A stretch of DNA of 64,000 nt from Trichosporon coremiiforme (GCA_039545355.1 BCJJ01000002.1:2017518-2081517); one strand, 5' to 3'; positions 10,558 through 22,480 are shown, counted from the first letter of the stretch. Translations and numbers: made by a program. The notes: generated from the sequence alone by a model not told the origin.

Positions 10558-13500
10558 TTACCACCGCCTAGTCTGCGGCGGCCGGTACACGTTCGGATTA
10601 CTCGGTGTCGTCGGCCTGAGTCCGCTCGGCGTCATCGCGCCCGATCCGGGTCCGGACATCCCGCCCATGGGGCCACCGCGCCCAATGCCGGGGGTGACGG
10701 GGCGCGAGTTCGGCCGCGAGTTGTACGTGCTGCCACCTTCGCGCTCGGCCGCGTATGCGTCGAGGATACGCACAATGTCGGTCGTGAGCATGCCGAGTTC
10801 CCTGATCTCGTCCTGGGACAGGGGCTCGACCTTGCGCGCGTTTCTGCGTGCAAGTTCGGCCTGGAACTTGATCTGGCTGGATGCGTTGCGGTTCGGCCCG
10901 TCAATGTCCGAGTCCTCGTCGTCCGACTCGTTCTCGTTCTCCTCGTCGAGGTCCTCGCGGTCCCGAATGCGCGAGCTGCCGTTGCGCACGTCGACCGCGT
11001 TGCGCGCGTTGAACCGCTCGTCACGACCCTTCGTCAGCGCCTTGCCGACACCCTCGAACACGCGCAGCATGCACGTGTCGAACAGCGTCTTGAGGCGCTG
11101 AAGGTCGTCGAGCGCATGCAGGTTGCCCGTGATCGGGAGCCAGCCGTCGGCCTCGAGACCGCGCGAGGCGACCTGCAGCTCGTAGGCGCCGAAGAGCATG
11201 TACGTCAGTGGATCAAGGCGTGTGACACTGCGGATCTGCGTGAGGGCATTGTTCGGATTGCCGCCTGGCGGGACGTTGCGCGTCTTCTCGCCGAAAGCGT
11301 ACAGCCGCTTCTCGGCGGGGTTGAACGACGCGCTCGGTTCCTCGGGTCCGCCAACCTCGCGCCGGCGCGAGTTGACCGAGCTGGAGTGGATCCACACCAT
11401 CTTGTCCTGCGACGTGCGGCACGCCTTCTCGCTCGTGCGGATCGCAAAGTTGGGCGCGGACGCCATGGCGATGAGTGCTGCCAGCAGAGGCAGCGAGTGG
11501 TCGTGCTGCCGCAACTGCGGGGGCACCTCTGTCCGCCGGCCGATGCGAGGGACGGCCCCCCCGGCGCTGACGCTGATAATACCAGCCTGCTCCAGGCTCT
11601 GCAGCAGCGATCCCTTGACCTGCTTGATCTGCAGCAGCGTCGGCTTCGACAGGAAGTTGTCGCTCGCGAACCGGTTCGCAGCGCCGTACTCTCCCCGGCT
11701 GTCCATGAGGGACCACTGGTTGAAAGCGGCGACGACGGCGAACGGGTCGGAACGGAACGCAACGGGACTCCAGCTGTCCTTGACGGCGTCCGCCTCCTGC
11801 TTAACGAGCAGCGGGGCGATGAACGGGTCGCGGTTCGTCAGCACCGCGGCAAGCGTCAGCGCACTGTCGAGACAGCGGAAGAACGAGCCGAATAGACACA
11901 GCTTTCCGATTGCGGCGTCGACGGGCAGCTGCAGCAGCACACGACCCAGCGACGTCAGGTTCTGGTCCCCATCGAGGGCACCGAGCATGCGCAGCGTGTC
12001 CATCGCCGCCATGACGCGCGGCGGCTCGGGCGGCTCGATCGTCTGCGCGAGCACGTCCTCGACCTCGCCGAGGTTGAGCGCCTTGACGTGCATGACGACG
12101 TTGGACAGGTCAGAGCGTTTCATCTCGACGAGCTGGTGCGGGTCGAGCGACTCCAGACGGCGGCGCGACAACAGACCGAAGTACTCTCCCTCACGGTGAC
12201 GACCGGCACGACCCGCACGCTGGCCAAGGTTACTCGATCCGACCCACGCGGACACGAGCGAGCTCATGTGGCGGTCCGGGTCGTACCGCTTCTCCTTGAC
12301 GCGCGCCGAGTCGACAACGTACACGACGTCGGGAATCGTGACACTGGTCTCGGCGATGTTGGTCGCGAGAATAATACGGCGAACGCCGGGCGGCGGCGGT
12401 TTGAACACTTCGCGCTGCTCGGCGGCCGGAATCGTAGAGTGAAGGTAGTGCACGGAGAACTGCGAGGCGTCGTTGAAGTTGAGCCCGAGGAGGGGGTACT
12501 TGCCCGAATTGTCGAGGAGGATGTCGGCGACTTTCTTGATCTCGTCCCAACCGGGAAGGAAGACGAGGACGTGGCCATCATCGGACTGACGCAGGACATG
12601 CGCGATTGTGAGCGCCATCAGCGGGTACGGGATCTCGAGCTCGTTGCTCGTGATGCCTGACATCTTGACGAAGTTGGCCGGGTCGCGCGACAGTTCCTTG
12701 TCGAGGTACTCGATCGTCTTCTTGTCGTCAAACGCCCATCCTCCCTGGTTACGCGGGATGCCCTGGAGCTGGCCGAGGAACTCGTCCAGGTAGTGGCGTT
12801 CGACGGGGAAGGTGCGTCCGGGCACCTCGGCGACGGGAGCGAGTCCGCGCTCGTCGGCGAAGTAGCGCTGGAACAGAGTCGGGTCGATCGTGGCGGACAT
12901 GAGCACGATCTTGATCGGCTTGCGGCGTGCCTTGCGGTCCGCGAGGAGACGCTTCAGCACGACAAGCAGCAGATCCGTGTCGACGTCACGCTCGTGCACC
13001 TCGTCGACGACGACATGTGTCACCTGGTCCATCGCAGCGACGCTCTCCGGGTTCGCGTTGGACCCTAGCGCACTCTGCATGCGCTTCAGGAAGATACCGG
13101 TCGTGCAGAACGTGATGCTTCCGTTCGGCTGGGGCACCTTGACGTCGAAACGGACCTGGTAACCCACCTCGCGTCCGAGCGGCTGTCCACGCTCGTCGGC
13201 AACACGCTCCGCCACGGACATGGCGGCGAGACGACGCGGCTGTGTGCACACAATGTTGCACTTGGCGCCGTCGCCGCGGTTGATCCAGTCGTCGAGGATG
13301 AGCTGGGGCACCTGCGTCGTCTTGCCTGATCCGGTCGCGGCCATCACGATCGTAACGTCGTTAACTTCGATGCGGGCCAGGATATCCGTCGCCTTGGTGT
13401 GGACGGGGAGCGCAGAGCGCGTGTCTCGCATCTTCTCGAGCTTCGGGTCCGTCTCATAGTCCGCCAGTCGGTCCTGGAGCGCCATGCTCTTGGCCTGCAG

Positions 13501-14911
13501 CTCGGACGCCGATGCGTGGAATCGCCTTCCAGCGCTCCACGCCGGCATGGTCTGCTGGACGTGCGCGGCCGCGTCGGGCGGGGGAGCATTGTAGTAGAGT
13601 AATGAGTGACGGATGTCGCCGCACAGGCCCTGCATCTCGTCGCAGAGCGCGTCGCTCATGCTGAACACAAGGTGCGGGGCCATTCCGAGGTTCAGCGGGT
13701 CGCGCTTGGCGTACTCGACGAACTCGGCCCAGAGCCCCGGGTCGCAGCTCTCGAGGTATTTGGTGACATCCAGGTAACAGCGGATGAGGGCACCCTTCTT
13801 GTTCTGTCCGGCGCCCTGGCCGATATGCTGGCCCGAGATGCTCATGACGGCCTCCCACATCGTGGGACCGCCCTTCTTCCGTCCCGGGATGCGCTGCACG
13901 GCGCTCATATACTCGACGTCGGGCTTGCCGAACTTGAACTTGTTGCAGTACCACTCCATGAAGTTGCGCGCGCGGTCGTAGGTCAGCTCAGAGCCGTCGG
14001 ATAACGTGACCGTCTCTCCACCGCCAGAGGCATTCGCGACGGCAGGTGAGACCCCACTGCCGCCAGCCTGTGCCTTTGCCGCGCCGCCTTTCCGGTCGAG
14101 CTGAGGTCAGCCAAAACAACCTTCCCACAACGCACTAGTCCGTTAGCCTGTAGCTGCAGCACGGCACTGAGAGCCGCGAGCTTCTCCGCCTCCTTCTTGT
14201 TCGAGCTGTCTCCGACACCAACAATGCCGTACTCCTCGTTCGCAGCAACGGAGCAACTGCGGTTAGCTAGACGATCGCACTTCTGGAAGCTCACCGGAAC
14301 ACCTTCTGGCCGTTGACAGAGCCCTCGGTCAGGACAAAGCCCTTGCCGCCTTCTCCGAGATTCTGAGCTCCACCGCTGCCTCCACCGAGATAGTTTGCGA
14401 GTGGCGCCTTGGGGTTCTCCTCCCACTGCTGTTTCAGCGTGACGGGGAAGCGGCGCAGGATCTCCTCGCGGTTCAGCAGGGGCGGCTCGAGTTGTTGTAA
14501 GGGCGGAGGAGGCGGTTTCCCTCCTCCGCCACGCCCGTTCTTAGCGGGTCTTCTAGGATGGCGCCTCATCTTCTTGTGCTGATGCTCGTTAGCGTCACTG
14601 TCGTGAGAAGTCGATTCGGGGTATGAAACGGCCAGACGCTTTCGGGTTAGGGGCTGGGGCGCCGAGGAAGACACGAAGCGGTGGCCGTGATAGGAACCAG
14701 AGCTACCGGAAGGACCAGAGGAGCTGGAAGGACGAATCGCCGAGGCGGCAGTCCTGAATGCGCGCGAGGAAGAGGCGAAGTGACCTGACGAGGAGGGGGC
14801 GGGGTCGAGGCGGCTGGCGAGCGAGCGCGACGACGACGAGGGCGGGGGAGGGGAACGGGGGCGGGATTGGCGCTGGGGGTGATAGTTTGCAGTCGCGTTG
14901 CTGCTGGGCAT
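10558..14911 (-). CDS. dsRBD-containing DEAH-box RNA helicase (DHX9/DHX36-like)
   Basis: ATP-dependent RNA helicase of the DEAH/RHA group. Exons are 14911-14295, 14256-14136 and 14100-10558 (1426 aa); introns are 38 and 35 nt. A double-stranded RNA-binding-like segment precedes the helicase, with GDSSNKKEAEKLAALSAVL as its C-terminal helix. Helicase motifs run in order: ATGSGKTTQ (I), TQPRRLAAM (Ia), DEVHERD (II), SATI (III), FLPGWDEI (IV), TNIAETSVTIPD (V) and QRAGRAGR (VI). HA2 and OB-fold regions and a Gly/Pro/Arg-rich tail follow. The frame stays open upstream to an ATG at 15343, adding 144 residues rich in Ser, Thr, Arg and Leu with no acidic residue. The start is therefore uncertain, and a mitochondrial form is possible. 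The exact orthologue (DHX36, DHX57 or DHX29 type) is not resolved. Confidence 0.9.
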
Positions 14912-16045
14912 GAATCTGGTGATGTGTCCGTAACCGAGCGGCGCACGGGCGCAAGGGGTCAGAGTCAGGCGAGCAAGGCCTAGCAAACTGAAGCCGGTGA
15001 GCGCGGTGCAGCTGATCTTGGTGTAGCTAGGGCCCGGGCGGCCGGTGAAGCTGCTCAGGTGTCGGCTCAAGCTGCCGGAAGAGGACAGGACAGGGAGCCG
15101 GTGCAGACTTGTGATTTGGTGGCTGCTTGATACGCTCGACTTTGGTAGAGTGGACACGGTCCGCGCGCCGACGGATGTTGCACGCAGGGGCAGACCCGAC
15201 AGGGGTAGCCGGGGCGGTGTCGTCAGAGAAGGAGAGTTCGTGCACCACGTCCTCCTGGATGTGGTGATGGCGGGAGAGAAGGGAAGGAAGGAGGTGGAAA
15301 TGGGGTGTCGAGTGTGCGAGAAGGTATGACGCGGTAGTCGCATCGATGGCCTCGATGGGTCTCGCTCGTTGGTGACTGGTGTGCCGCAATCCGCAAGCTA
15401 TGGACTGGAACTTTTTGAGACCGAGCCTGCGTTCCTTGAGCTCCAGTGACCCAGTAGCCCCTCTCCCTGGGTGCCTTCTCTCTGCACTTTCCTGGCATGA
15501 GCCCAGCCACGCGGTCGATACTGCCGGGCACGTGACCCCGCCAAGGAGCTCACTGAATGACGCAATACAGTCGTCTAATCTAGACTGAGTGCAGGCTACT
15601 TGCAGGCTACCGACTGTTGTTGTGATGGGCGTCTTGCTCGAGGCCCTTATCCACGGCGGGGAGATCTGCCTGGATTTGAGACTCCTGCATGCTTCTCGGG
15701 CATTGCTCCAGTCACGGAGCAGTGCCTAGAGACGTACTCCGCTCGGCAGACGCCAGATACCGGCGACTCTCGGACTGCTCAGGCTTCTGACGTCCGCTTC
15801 GTCATGCCATCGGCATCAGCCTCACGCCTCTGTGCCTCGCCGCTCTGAATGCGACATTCACATGTCTCCGGCACGGCCATATAAAGCTTGCTTCGACGGC
15901 GGGAGCCCACTCAACCGACACTCGCTCCATCACTTCACAGCCAAACGTCCCTCAGAACGTCGCGACTCCAATCACCGCAAGCATCTGAACACAGCACTTC
16001 TCAACCCCCTGAGACTCGTCTGAACAGCTGAGCGACTGTAGCACC
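14912..16045. other. Divergent promoter region, helicase and DUF1772 gene
   Basis: About 1.1 kb. The left part (14912-15343) may be coding or 5' UTR for the helicase. The right part carries a TATA box for the DUF1772 gene. No other gene is supported. Confidence 0.55.
15880..15886 (+). promoter_or_regulatory. TATA box of the DUF1772 gene
   Basis: TATAAAG at about 160 bases before the ATG at 16046, followed by a CA-rich leader. Confidence 0.6.
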
Positions 16046-16705
16046 ATGTCCGTCGTTGGCTGCGCATCGGAGGAATACCGCAGCCTCAGCACCGCGACCT
16101 ATGCGCTAGTTGGCGCAGCGAGCGCGACCTCGTACGTGCTGTACACACAGGTTGGCCTGAGCCAGGGCGGCGTCATCCCGCTGCTCAAGGGCACACTGGC
16201 TCCTAGTGTCCGCATCTCATCGGCCGATAAGGTCAAGATCTGGCGCGGCTTCTACGATGCTGCCAAGGTATGTCTTCACTGACTGCACACTGCACATCTG
16301 CAGAGAGCAAGCTGGGTTGAATGGAGGGATAGCTGACATCAGAAAATGGCTCTGGGCGGTACAGCCGCCGCGGTCCTCTGCGACGCGGTCGTGGTCGCGA
16401 CGCACCCGAGCCAGTGCGTGCGCAAGCTCTCGCTCGCCTCTGGGATTGTCGGTGCTCTGATCGTCCCCTTCACGTTTGGCTTCATCATGCCGACCAACAA
16501 GGAGCTCTTCGCCCTCGACGACGAGAAACGCCTCGAGGGAGAGGTTACTCCCGAGCTCGAGAAGAAGGCCGACACCCTAATCGGACGCTGGGAGACGCTT
16601 CACGCCTGCCGCTTCGCGATGTACGCTGGTGCTGCGATTCTGGCGACGTGCGCGTTGCTCAAGGACGGCCGTTCGACCTATGTCTCCGAGGCCGTTGTCC
16701 TCTAA
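16046..16705 (+). CDS. DUF1772 / anthrone-oxygenase-like membrane protein
   Basis: Two exons, 16046-16267 and 16343-16705, give 194 aa, a usual length for the DUF1772 family. Four hydrophobic segments are visible: about residues 18-38, 76-93, 105-124 and 165-180. The family-like motif MPTNKELFALDDE follows the third segment. Some relatives are accessory oxygenases in polyketide pathways (anthrone oxygenases), while most fungal copies are of unknown function. No polyketide synthase lies in this window, so no pathway can be assigned. The intron (75 nt) ends in a standard gctgacatcag. A TATA box lies about 160 bases upstream, suggesting regulated expression. Confidence 0.8.
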
Positions 16706-16860
16706 CTTGTGCCCGCTAGCTGTACAGAGATGTAACCGTAAGAAGCCTGCGAAAGAGCCCCTTGACTGATCCGCTGCGAGTCAGAACCTGTGTTAGAAGC
16801 AAGTTGAGTCCAGGTGATTGTCGCGGCCTTGTTGCTATCGGTCCATGAATGCATATATAT

Positions 16861-17726
16861 TTAGTGGTGGGCGTGCTCCTGCTCGTACCGGGCACCGCTG
16901 TTTGTTAGCTTTGAGGAGTACGTCCTAGCTCACCAGTATCCGCACACCCGGGCGCCGGGCTTGTCAAGGTTGATGTAGATCTTGGGGTGGCCGAGGGGAC
17001 CGCCGCCTGCAATGTCAGCTTGAATGTCCGTCCATGGCCGAGAGAAGCTTGGGACGATGACGGATCGGCCCGAGGTAATGATGGTAAAGGAAAGACGTCG
17101 GCTCCGGCATTCCTCGGGCGAGGCTGCGCGCAACGAATGGTGTCTGGATCCCGCACGCTGCACAGAGTTCCCAACAGCAGAAACAGCGAGAGACGGGCGG
17201 CCGGACGGAAGACGAAGCTGCCCTGGGCTGTCGACAGGAAAGGAAGCGCGATCGCACATCCCTTCTCCCTCCGAAACTGCCGTCACAACGAGCGCGCTTG
17301 TGCGCTCTTTTCTGCTCTCCCTTTCCCTGCCTGGCTGCCTTCCCCTTCCTTCATTTCCGTCTCCGTTCCATCTCCAATTGCGAAGGCCGAGTCTTCATCC
17401 TGTCGTTTCTACTCACCACCGTTGCAAACCGCCCGTCGTCCCTGGACCTTAACGATCGGCTGCTCGTTGATGAGGCCCATAGCGGAAAGCGAGTCGGGCT
17501 GGGTGGAGACGTAGACCTGCTCGAAGCGGGGGTTGTTGAAGGCGACGTCCTTGGGCTGCTGGCTGTTGCTCCAGGTCTGGGGAACGTTGGGCGACTGGCC
17601 GGGCGCGGCCTCCTTCGGCGCCTTGTCGGAGGTGTCGAACTGGACCTTCGGGACCGAGGACGAGGCGGCGCGCGTCAGGGCGGCGCGGGGGACGAGGGAG
17701 GCGGGTCGGACCACGGCGCGGAGCAT
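16861..17726 (-). CDS. NDUFS6: NADH dehydrogenase (complex I) 13-kDa Fe-S subunit, NDUFS6 type
   Basis: Mitochondrial complex I accessory subunit with a zinc-binding zf-CHCC domain. Exons are 17726-17417, 17006-16934 and 16897-16861 (139 aa). The N-terminus MLRAVVRPASLVPRAALTRA is a typical mitochondrial presequence. The domain core is GGGGPLGHPKIYINLDKPG, with zinc ligands in VCNGGG, GHP and the C-terminal CGYCGARYEQ. Without the last 36-nt intron the frame would stop after CGYW, so the final exon carrying the second Cys of CGYC is required. Intron 1 is unusually long for this window (410 nt). The histidine phosphatase gene lies upstream in the same orientation. Confidence 0.93.
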
Positions 17727-18135
17727 TTTGTCTAGAGTGGTGGTGGTGTTGTTGAGCTGCAGGTAGGCGAGTTAGGTAGCCTCAGCAGCATCGACCGGCC
17801 CAGCGCCGAGCACACAGTGAGCCGCCCTCCCTGCGGTGAGCTGGGTGGACGGAGAATTCGGAACTTCAGGGCGTGGCACGTCAAGCTGCTCTCAGCCAAC
17901 CGGAGCCGTGCGAAAAGTCATTTCACGTACTCTTACATCTACGCTGACCACAGATCACATTATGCATACATGCACGGCCGGAAGAGGCATGGACGTCAGT
18001 CAGGAGTATGCCAGTGAAATCTGTATCGCGAAAGCTGCCCGGACGGTCGAAAGAGAGTGAAACTGATGACATTGTGCCATTCTAATCTTCTGAAATCTAC
18101 AATAACAATTGACAACACGGGCGATCTCCTCTTAT
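17727..18135. other. Spacer between tandem minus-strand genes
   Basis: 409 bases between the NDUFS6 start and the phosphatase stop. It presumably holds the NDUFS6 promoter. No TATA box or gene is seen. Confidence 0.5.
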
Positions 18136-19772
18136 CTAGTGGCCAGTCGATGTCGGTGTGGCCCGCGCGTTCCACGTCGGCGTCACCGTAACACTGGCGG
18201 GTGCCATGACCTTCGCAGTCGGGTCCTCCGTGCACGCTGGCGCCGTAGCAGACTGGCCACGGGTGATGGACGCGAACGTCGCCGTCGGGTAGGACACGGC
18301 CTTAATCTGGAACGGTCAGCTTGGTTTCCGGAACTCATAGCTGGGACTCACGACGACAGGGACGAAGCCCCCCGTCTGGACCTGGAACTTCCTATGTCCG
18401 ATCGCGAGGAAGAACGCGTTGATGACCCCCGAGTGTGCCGTAATCGAAACAAAGGTGGAGGGATCTGTCGCGAAGATCTCGTTCAGCGCCAGCCGCGCAC
18501 GTACAGCGAGCTGCGTCTGTGTCTCCTCGTACACCGGGTCCCAGAGCGGATCGTGCTCCGTGAACGACGGCTCGAAATCGAACTCGGCTGTGATGTCAGT
18601 TAAGCGCTCACGTCTCTCAACCACTGATCTCGAGCGAAAGTACACTCACGATACGTCTCCGCAATCAGGCTCTTGTTACTCCGCTCGTCGCACGTGTGCA
18701 GTCCGATGGTCTCACGCCACATCTCCTTGATCTGCTTGTCAGCTGGCAAGTCTTCCTCCTCAACTCACGATCGGGCGCACACCCTTGTCCAACACAATGT
18801 CGCGCCAGGTGATCTCGAGCGTGCTCGCGCTCCGGCGCATTGGAGAAGAATAGAAAGTCTGCGGCAGCGGCACACCGTCCTTGAGCTGCTCCTTCCAGCC
18901 CTCGTTGGCCGACTTGGCTTGTGACTCGCCCAGAGGCGTCAGTAGCGGGTCGGGGCCCTGCGCATTAGCTCTGGTCTGCCACACGTAGCTGATCCGGAAA
19001 GAGGGCCCAGTAGACATACCCAGGTCATGTTTCCGTCAGTGTACTGCAGGCTCCAGTAGCAGTTCCACGCCGGGGTGCCGTACACGCTCTCGGCCTGGCG
19101 TTAGCTGTGATCGGAGAACACCCGCCTGATGCCAGTTGACTCACGACGTTGTGGTATGCCTCGCCGTGCCGCGCGATGAAGACGACCTTGTACGTCGTCT
19201 GGTCGTCGGCCTCCTCATTCAGCTTCTTGATGTGCCTGCCGTCAGCTTTCTCCCACGAAAGCGCACAGCTCAGATTGCAAGCGAGCCTGGAGGTGACTAG
19301 TGACTCACTTCGTGAACTTCTTCCAGCGATCGTGGGATTTGTCGAGCAGTCCGAAGCTGTCTTTGAGCATGTCGTAGCCCTCTGGGTCGAGTTCGGGCTC
19401 GTCCTGCCTGAAGAGTCCGGTCACGACAGTGACATTGGACGGCGCGAGCGTCTTGCCGCCGTACTTGTCCTTCTTCCCCTTCTTTCCATGGTGACCACCG
19501 TGACCTCCGTGGTGGCCGTACTCTACCTGATTACCGCTGCCATTACCGTGGGACACGGAGTTGTCCCGCTCAGTGAGCGAGAACAGGCCATGCGCCAGTA
19601 ACGGCAGAGCGGAGAGGAAGGCGAGGACGTACATCGCCTTCAGTGCTAGGGGGAGGAGTGTGTGTCGGTATCGTGGAGGGCGGCAGGGGCGCTCCTGGTG
19701 TAAGGAGTGTGATGGGCAGTCGGAGCGTTCCGATGGGGCCAGGAGAGCCTCCTTGACCTCGTCCTCGTTCAT
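18136..19772 (-). CDS. Membrane-anchored histidine phosphatase (phosphoglycerate-mutase-like)
   Basis: Seven exons: 19772-19309, 19235-19145, 19094-19020, 18957-18769, 18731-18650, 18587-18352 and 18306-18136 (435 aa). The catalytic RHGEAYHN motif (RHG signature, phospho-accepting His) falls near residue 176, and a second active-site His lies in SITAHSG. SSPMRRSAST and GLHTCDERS also match fungal PMU1-like branch members. One hydrophobic segment (about residues 42-66) near the N-terminus, with charged residues before it, suggests a type II membrane protein. A His/Gly/Lys-rich linker (GHHGGHGGHHGKKGKKDK) and NVT and NGS sites follow, so the catalytic domain is probably lumenal or extracellular. 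The substrate cannot be read from the sequence. Confidence 0.88.
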
Positions 19773-20280
19773 CTCGCCGGCCCGTCGTCGATTTAAATGA
19801 AGCTAGGCGAATCGTCACCCCAGAGTTGTGACTTGCCAGGATGGAGGGACGTGCGCGCCCAAGTTGATCAGATGACGTAACGCGCTCATGTCCGCGTATC
19901 GTTCGAAGTCGCATTGTTTGGTCACGTTTTCTTCTTCCTTCCTGTTCTTTCACCATGCCAGTCAGAAAGCTCAGCTGAGCTTGCTGGCTTGTTGGGCATT
20001 TATGTGTGCGTGTTACAAGGAGTAGTGTTCCAAAACAACAATGATACATGCTTACAGCACGCACGGCGGCTACAGATCTACGTGTCCGGGGCGGTGTGGG
20101 TTTTGATTGCAGAACATGTGAACATGGACAGAGGAATGAGTGAATGTGTAGTGGGTAAAAATGTGTACAAAATGGAGAGATGAAGGTTGCGTTGAACGTG
20201 AGGTATGCACAATGAGAGATGTGTATCTGTTGGTGGAACAGCAGGGAAGGATGAGGAGTGATCGACATGGGAAAGCCCGA
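19773..20280. other. Spacer upstream of the phosphatase gene
   Basis: 508 bases between the OTU gene stop and the phosphatase start, AT-richer than its surroundings. An ATTTAAAT palindrome at about 19791 lies just upstream of the phosphatase ATG. No gene is supported. Confidence 0.5.
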
Positions 20281-21996
20281 TCACATCTTCGCACGGCGCC
20301 CGCGGCTCCTCGTCGTCGGGCCGCTCAAGGACGGGGCGGAGGGCGGCGCCGGCGTGGCGGTTCTACGACCAGAGCGCAGGAGGTGGCCGCCCTTGTCTTC
20401 TTCAGCAGGCTCGGGGTCCTCGCGCTCGCTTTGGCTGCCGAGGGGAGAGGTGGGCGCGGTGCTCGCAGAGTCAGAGAGGCTGGCGGCGTACTCCTCGCTG
20501 GAGGGCGTGTTGAGGCGCTCGCGGTATGCGTCCTTGTCGCTGAGCATGGCCTCGACGTGTGCGCTCGAGTTGCTGCTTTGAGAGCCGGCCTCGGCTTCAA
20601 GGTCGATGTCCTCGAGAAGGATCTCGACCGCCTCGCCGATGTCGCCCTTCACACGAGCAAGCACGCCAGCGACATGCTCGTCGCTGAGCCCATGGTTCGG
20701 TGGCAGCGAGGCGTACACCTGCGCGAGCTTGTTATTCTTCCCTCCCGAGCGCCGCGACGGCTCCTCCGGCGGCAGGTCGCCGCGCTCACGCCGTGCGAGC
20801 TCAGAGACGTCACGCGAGTGCGGGACCGCGAGGCTGTCAGGAACCTCAGCGGGGCCCGAGCCAGAACCCTTGCGGATACTATCGTAGTGCTCCGCCTCGG
20901 CGAAGAAGGCAAGCCATAACATGCTGTGGCCTTCCTTCGCGTCTGGAACTGGGACGGGCGCAGACTCTGCGCCCTTCCCCTTACGCCGCCGGCCCGAGGC
21001 TGCGGTTTCAGAGCCTTCCTTCGCCTCGCTGTCCGCGTCATCGCGCTTGGGTGTACTCTTCGGTGCAGGAGACGTAGACTCGAACTCAACCGTGTGGCTC
21101 GTCTGCGAGAGCACGAGCCGAATACTGCGCCGGAACACCTTGCACGCAGCGAGGAGCTCGACGTGGCTTCCGTACGTTCCCTGCTGGCGCATGTTGTCGA
21201 CGTACCGCGCGTAGCTCTCCTCGTACGTCTCGTTGCCGCGCGGGTCGAGAAAGCCAGCGACAAAGTCGCCGACGTCCTCGGGGTGCTGCTCGAGATGGTC
21301 GCAGATGCGCTTGCGGACCTCAACGTGGCGGCTCTGGTCGCCCCAGAGTTGGTCAGACAGCGAGCGGAAGAGGCAATTGCCATCCGGGGCAACCTTGCGG
21401 ATAGAAAGCCCTAAGCGAACGACCTCGGCCCTAACGGCGTCGGACTCGGCAGCGATGCTCTCAAGCGACACGGGAGTCGCCGAGCCGCGTCGAGATCGCG
21501 TCGCACGAGGCCTCGGCTCGGCGCCGCCGGTTCGTCGCTGGCGGCGCGGCTTGCCTCCACCAATCAGGAGCGATGGCGTGGGCAGGGCAGGGTTCATTAA
21601 GCGTGCCCGCTTGGGTGGCCGGAGGTTAGTCGTGGTTGGTGCCCGGCTGCCGCCCTCGCCATGCAGAGCGGGATCGGGGTCATAGCCGAGAGGGAGGCGG
21701 GGCATGAACGACTGTGCGTTGTGTGTAGTATGGAAAGGAGGGGGCGTGTCGGATGAGGTCGAGGGACTGCATACCCGCGTTGGCACTTCAGGCGTCGGGG
21801 TCGGGGGCACAATGGAGATCCTGACAGATTGTCTGGTAGGTCGTGGCGGGGTCGCGTGCACAACGGTGCGAGTCGTGAGGGTGTCGTGTGCGGGAGACAG
21901 TGTGGTGTCTGTGACGGGTATCAAGTGGTCGAGACCGGCGGAGGGCTGCTTCGCAACGCGTCGTCGACCGCCTGGCTTTGTGTATGTGACGGCCAT
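20281..21996 (-). CDS. OTU-domain deubiquitinase (OTUD3-like)
   Basis: Single exon, 571 aa, one of the few intronless genes here. The OTU cysteine-protease domain starts with APDGNCLFRSLSDQLWG (catalytic Asp/Cys near residues 203-206) and ends near residue 370 with AEAEHYDSI, which carries the catalytic His. A helical segment (HVAGVLARVKGDIGEAVEIL) after the OTU domain resembles a UBA/CUE-type ubiquitin-binding helix bundle, as in OTUD3-type enzymes. The N-terminal 190 residues are basic and Pro-rich disorder; the C-terminus ends in Arg-rich TTRSRGRRAKM, which could be a nuclear localisation signal. It is predicted to remove ubiquitin; linkage preference is unknown. Confidence 0.9.
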   Translation of the reverse strand: MAVTYTKPGGRRRVAKQPSAGLDHLIPVTDTTLSPAHDTLTTRTVVHATPPRPTRQSVRISIVPPTPTPEVPTRVCSPSTSSDTPPPFHTTHNAQSFMPRLPLGYDPDPALHGEGGSRAPTTTNLRPPKRARLMNPALPTPSLLIGGGKPRRQRRTGGAEPRPRATRSRRGSATPVSLESIAAESDAVRAEVVRLGLSIRKVAPDGNCLFRSLSDQLWGDQSRHVEVRKRICDHLEQHPEDVGDFVAGFLDPRGNETYEESYARYVDNMRQQGTYGSHVELLAACKVFRRSIRLVLSQTSHTVEFESTSPAPKSTPKRDDADSEAKEGSETAASGRRRKGKGAESAPVPVPDAKEGHSMLWLAFFAEAEHYDSIRKGSGSGPAEVPDSLAVPHSRDVSELARRERGDLPPEEPSRRSGGKNNKLAQVYASLPPNHGLSDEHVAGVLARVKGDIGEAVEILLEDIDLEAEAGSQSSNSSAHVEAMLSDKDAYRERLNTPSSEEYAASLSDSASTAPTSPLGSQSEREDPEPAEEDKGGHLLRSGRRTATPAPPSAPSLSGPTTRSRGRRAKM

Positions 21997-22480
21997 GCGG
22001 CGTGGGATGGATGGTGGCCAGCACGCTGATCTGGCCGAGTAAAGTGAACTGTGGTGAACTGGTCATTTCGCTTATCAGGGCGGGTCGGATAAGGCAAAAA
22101 CCTGCTACGCTCCAAGGGCGGCCGTGTGCCTACACCGTGCATGTATGTATGTCATCCTACCCGCGCCCCCGCGCCCGTACCACCCCGCTACAACTGCCCC
22201 TTGAGGTTTGACCGTCGGAGACGATGCATGTCGCTAGCATCTACGGAGTGAAACTGCCGACTATGCTTAGTGTAGTAAATTTTGCCAGCTCTGCTGCAAC
22301 ATCGGCCCACGGCTCCAAAACCTCGTCATGCAAAATCGAACCTCGCAGCCCAATGGGCGTCGACCTCAAATCCGCTGACGTCAGGATCGCCGTCGCCGTC
22401 GCTTGTTGGGCTCCAAGCCGTGGGATCTTATCTATACTGCGATCAATGATCAATGTGACATGGGGGATTTACACAGCTAT
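21997..22480. other. Spacer between the OTU and ZZ-finger genes
   Basis: 484 bases with no supported gene; the OTU promoter is expected here. Confidence 0.5.

Noticed and set aside
10267..11895. Plus-strand frame of 542 codons over the helicase 3' half
   Set aside because: Antisense shadow of the helicase exon with Arg/Ala/Leu bias and no domain.
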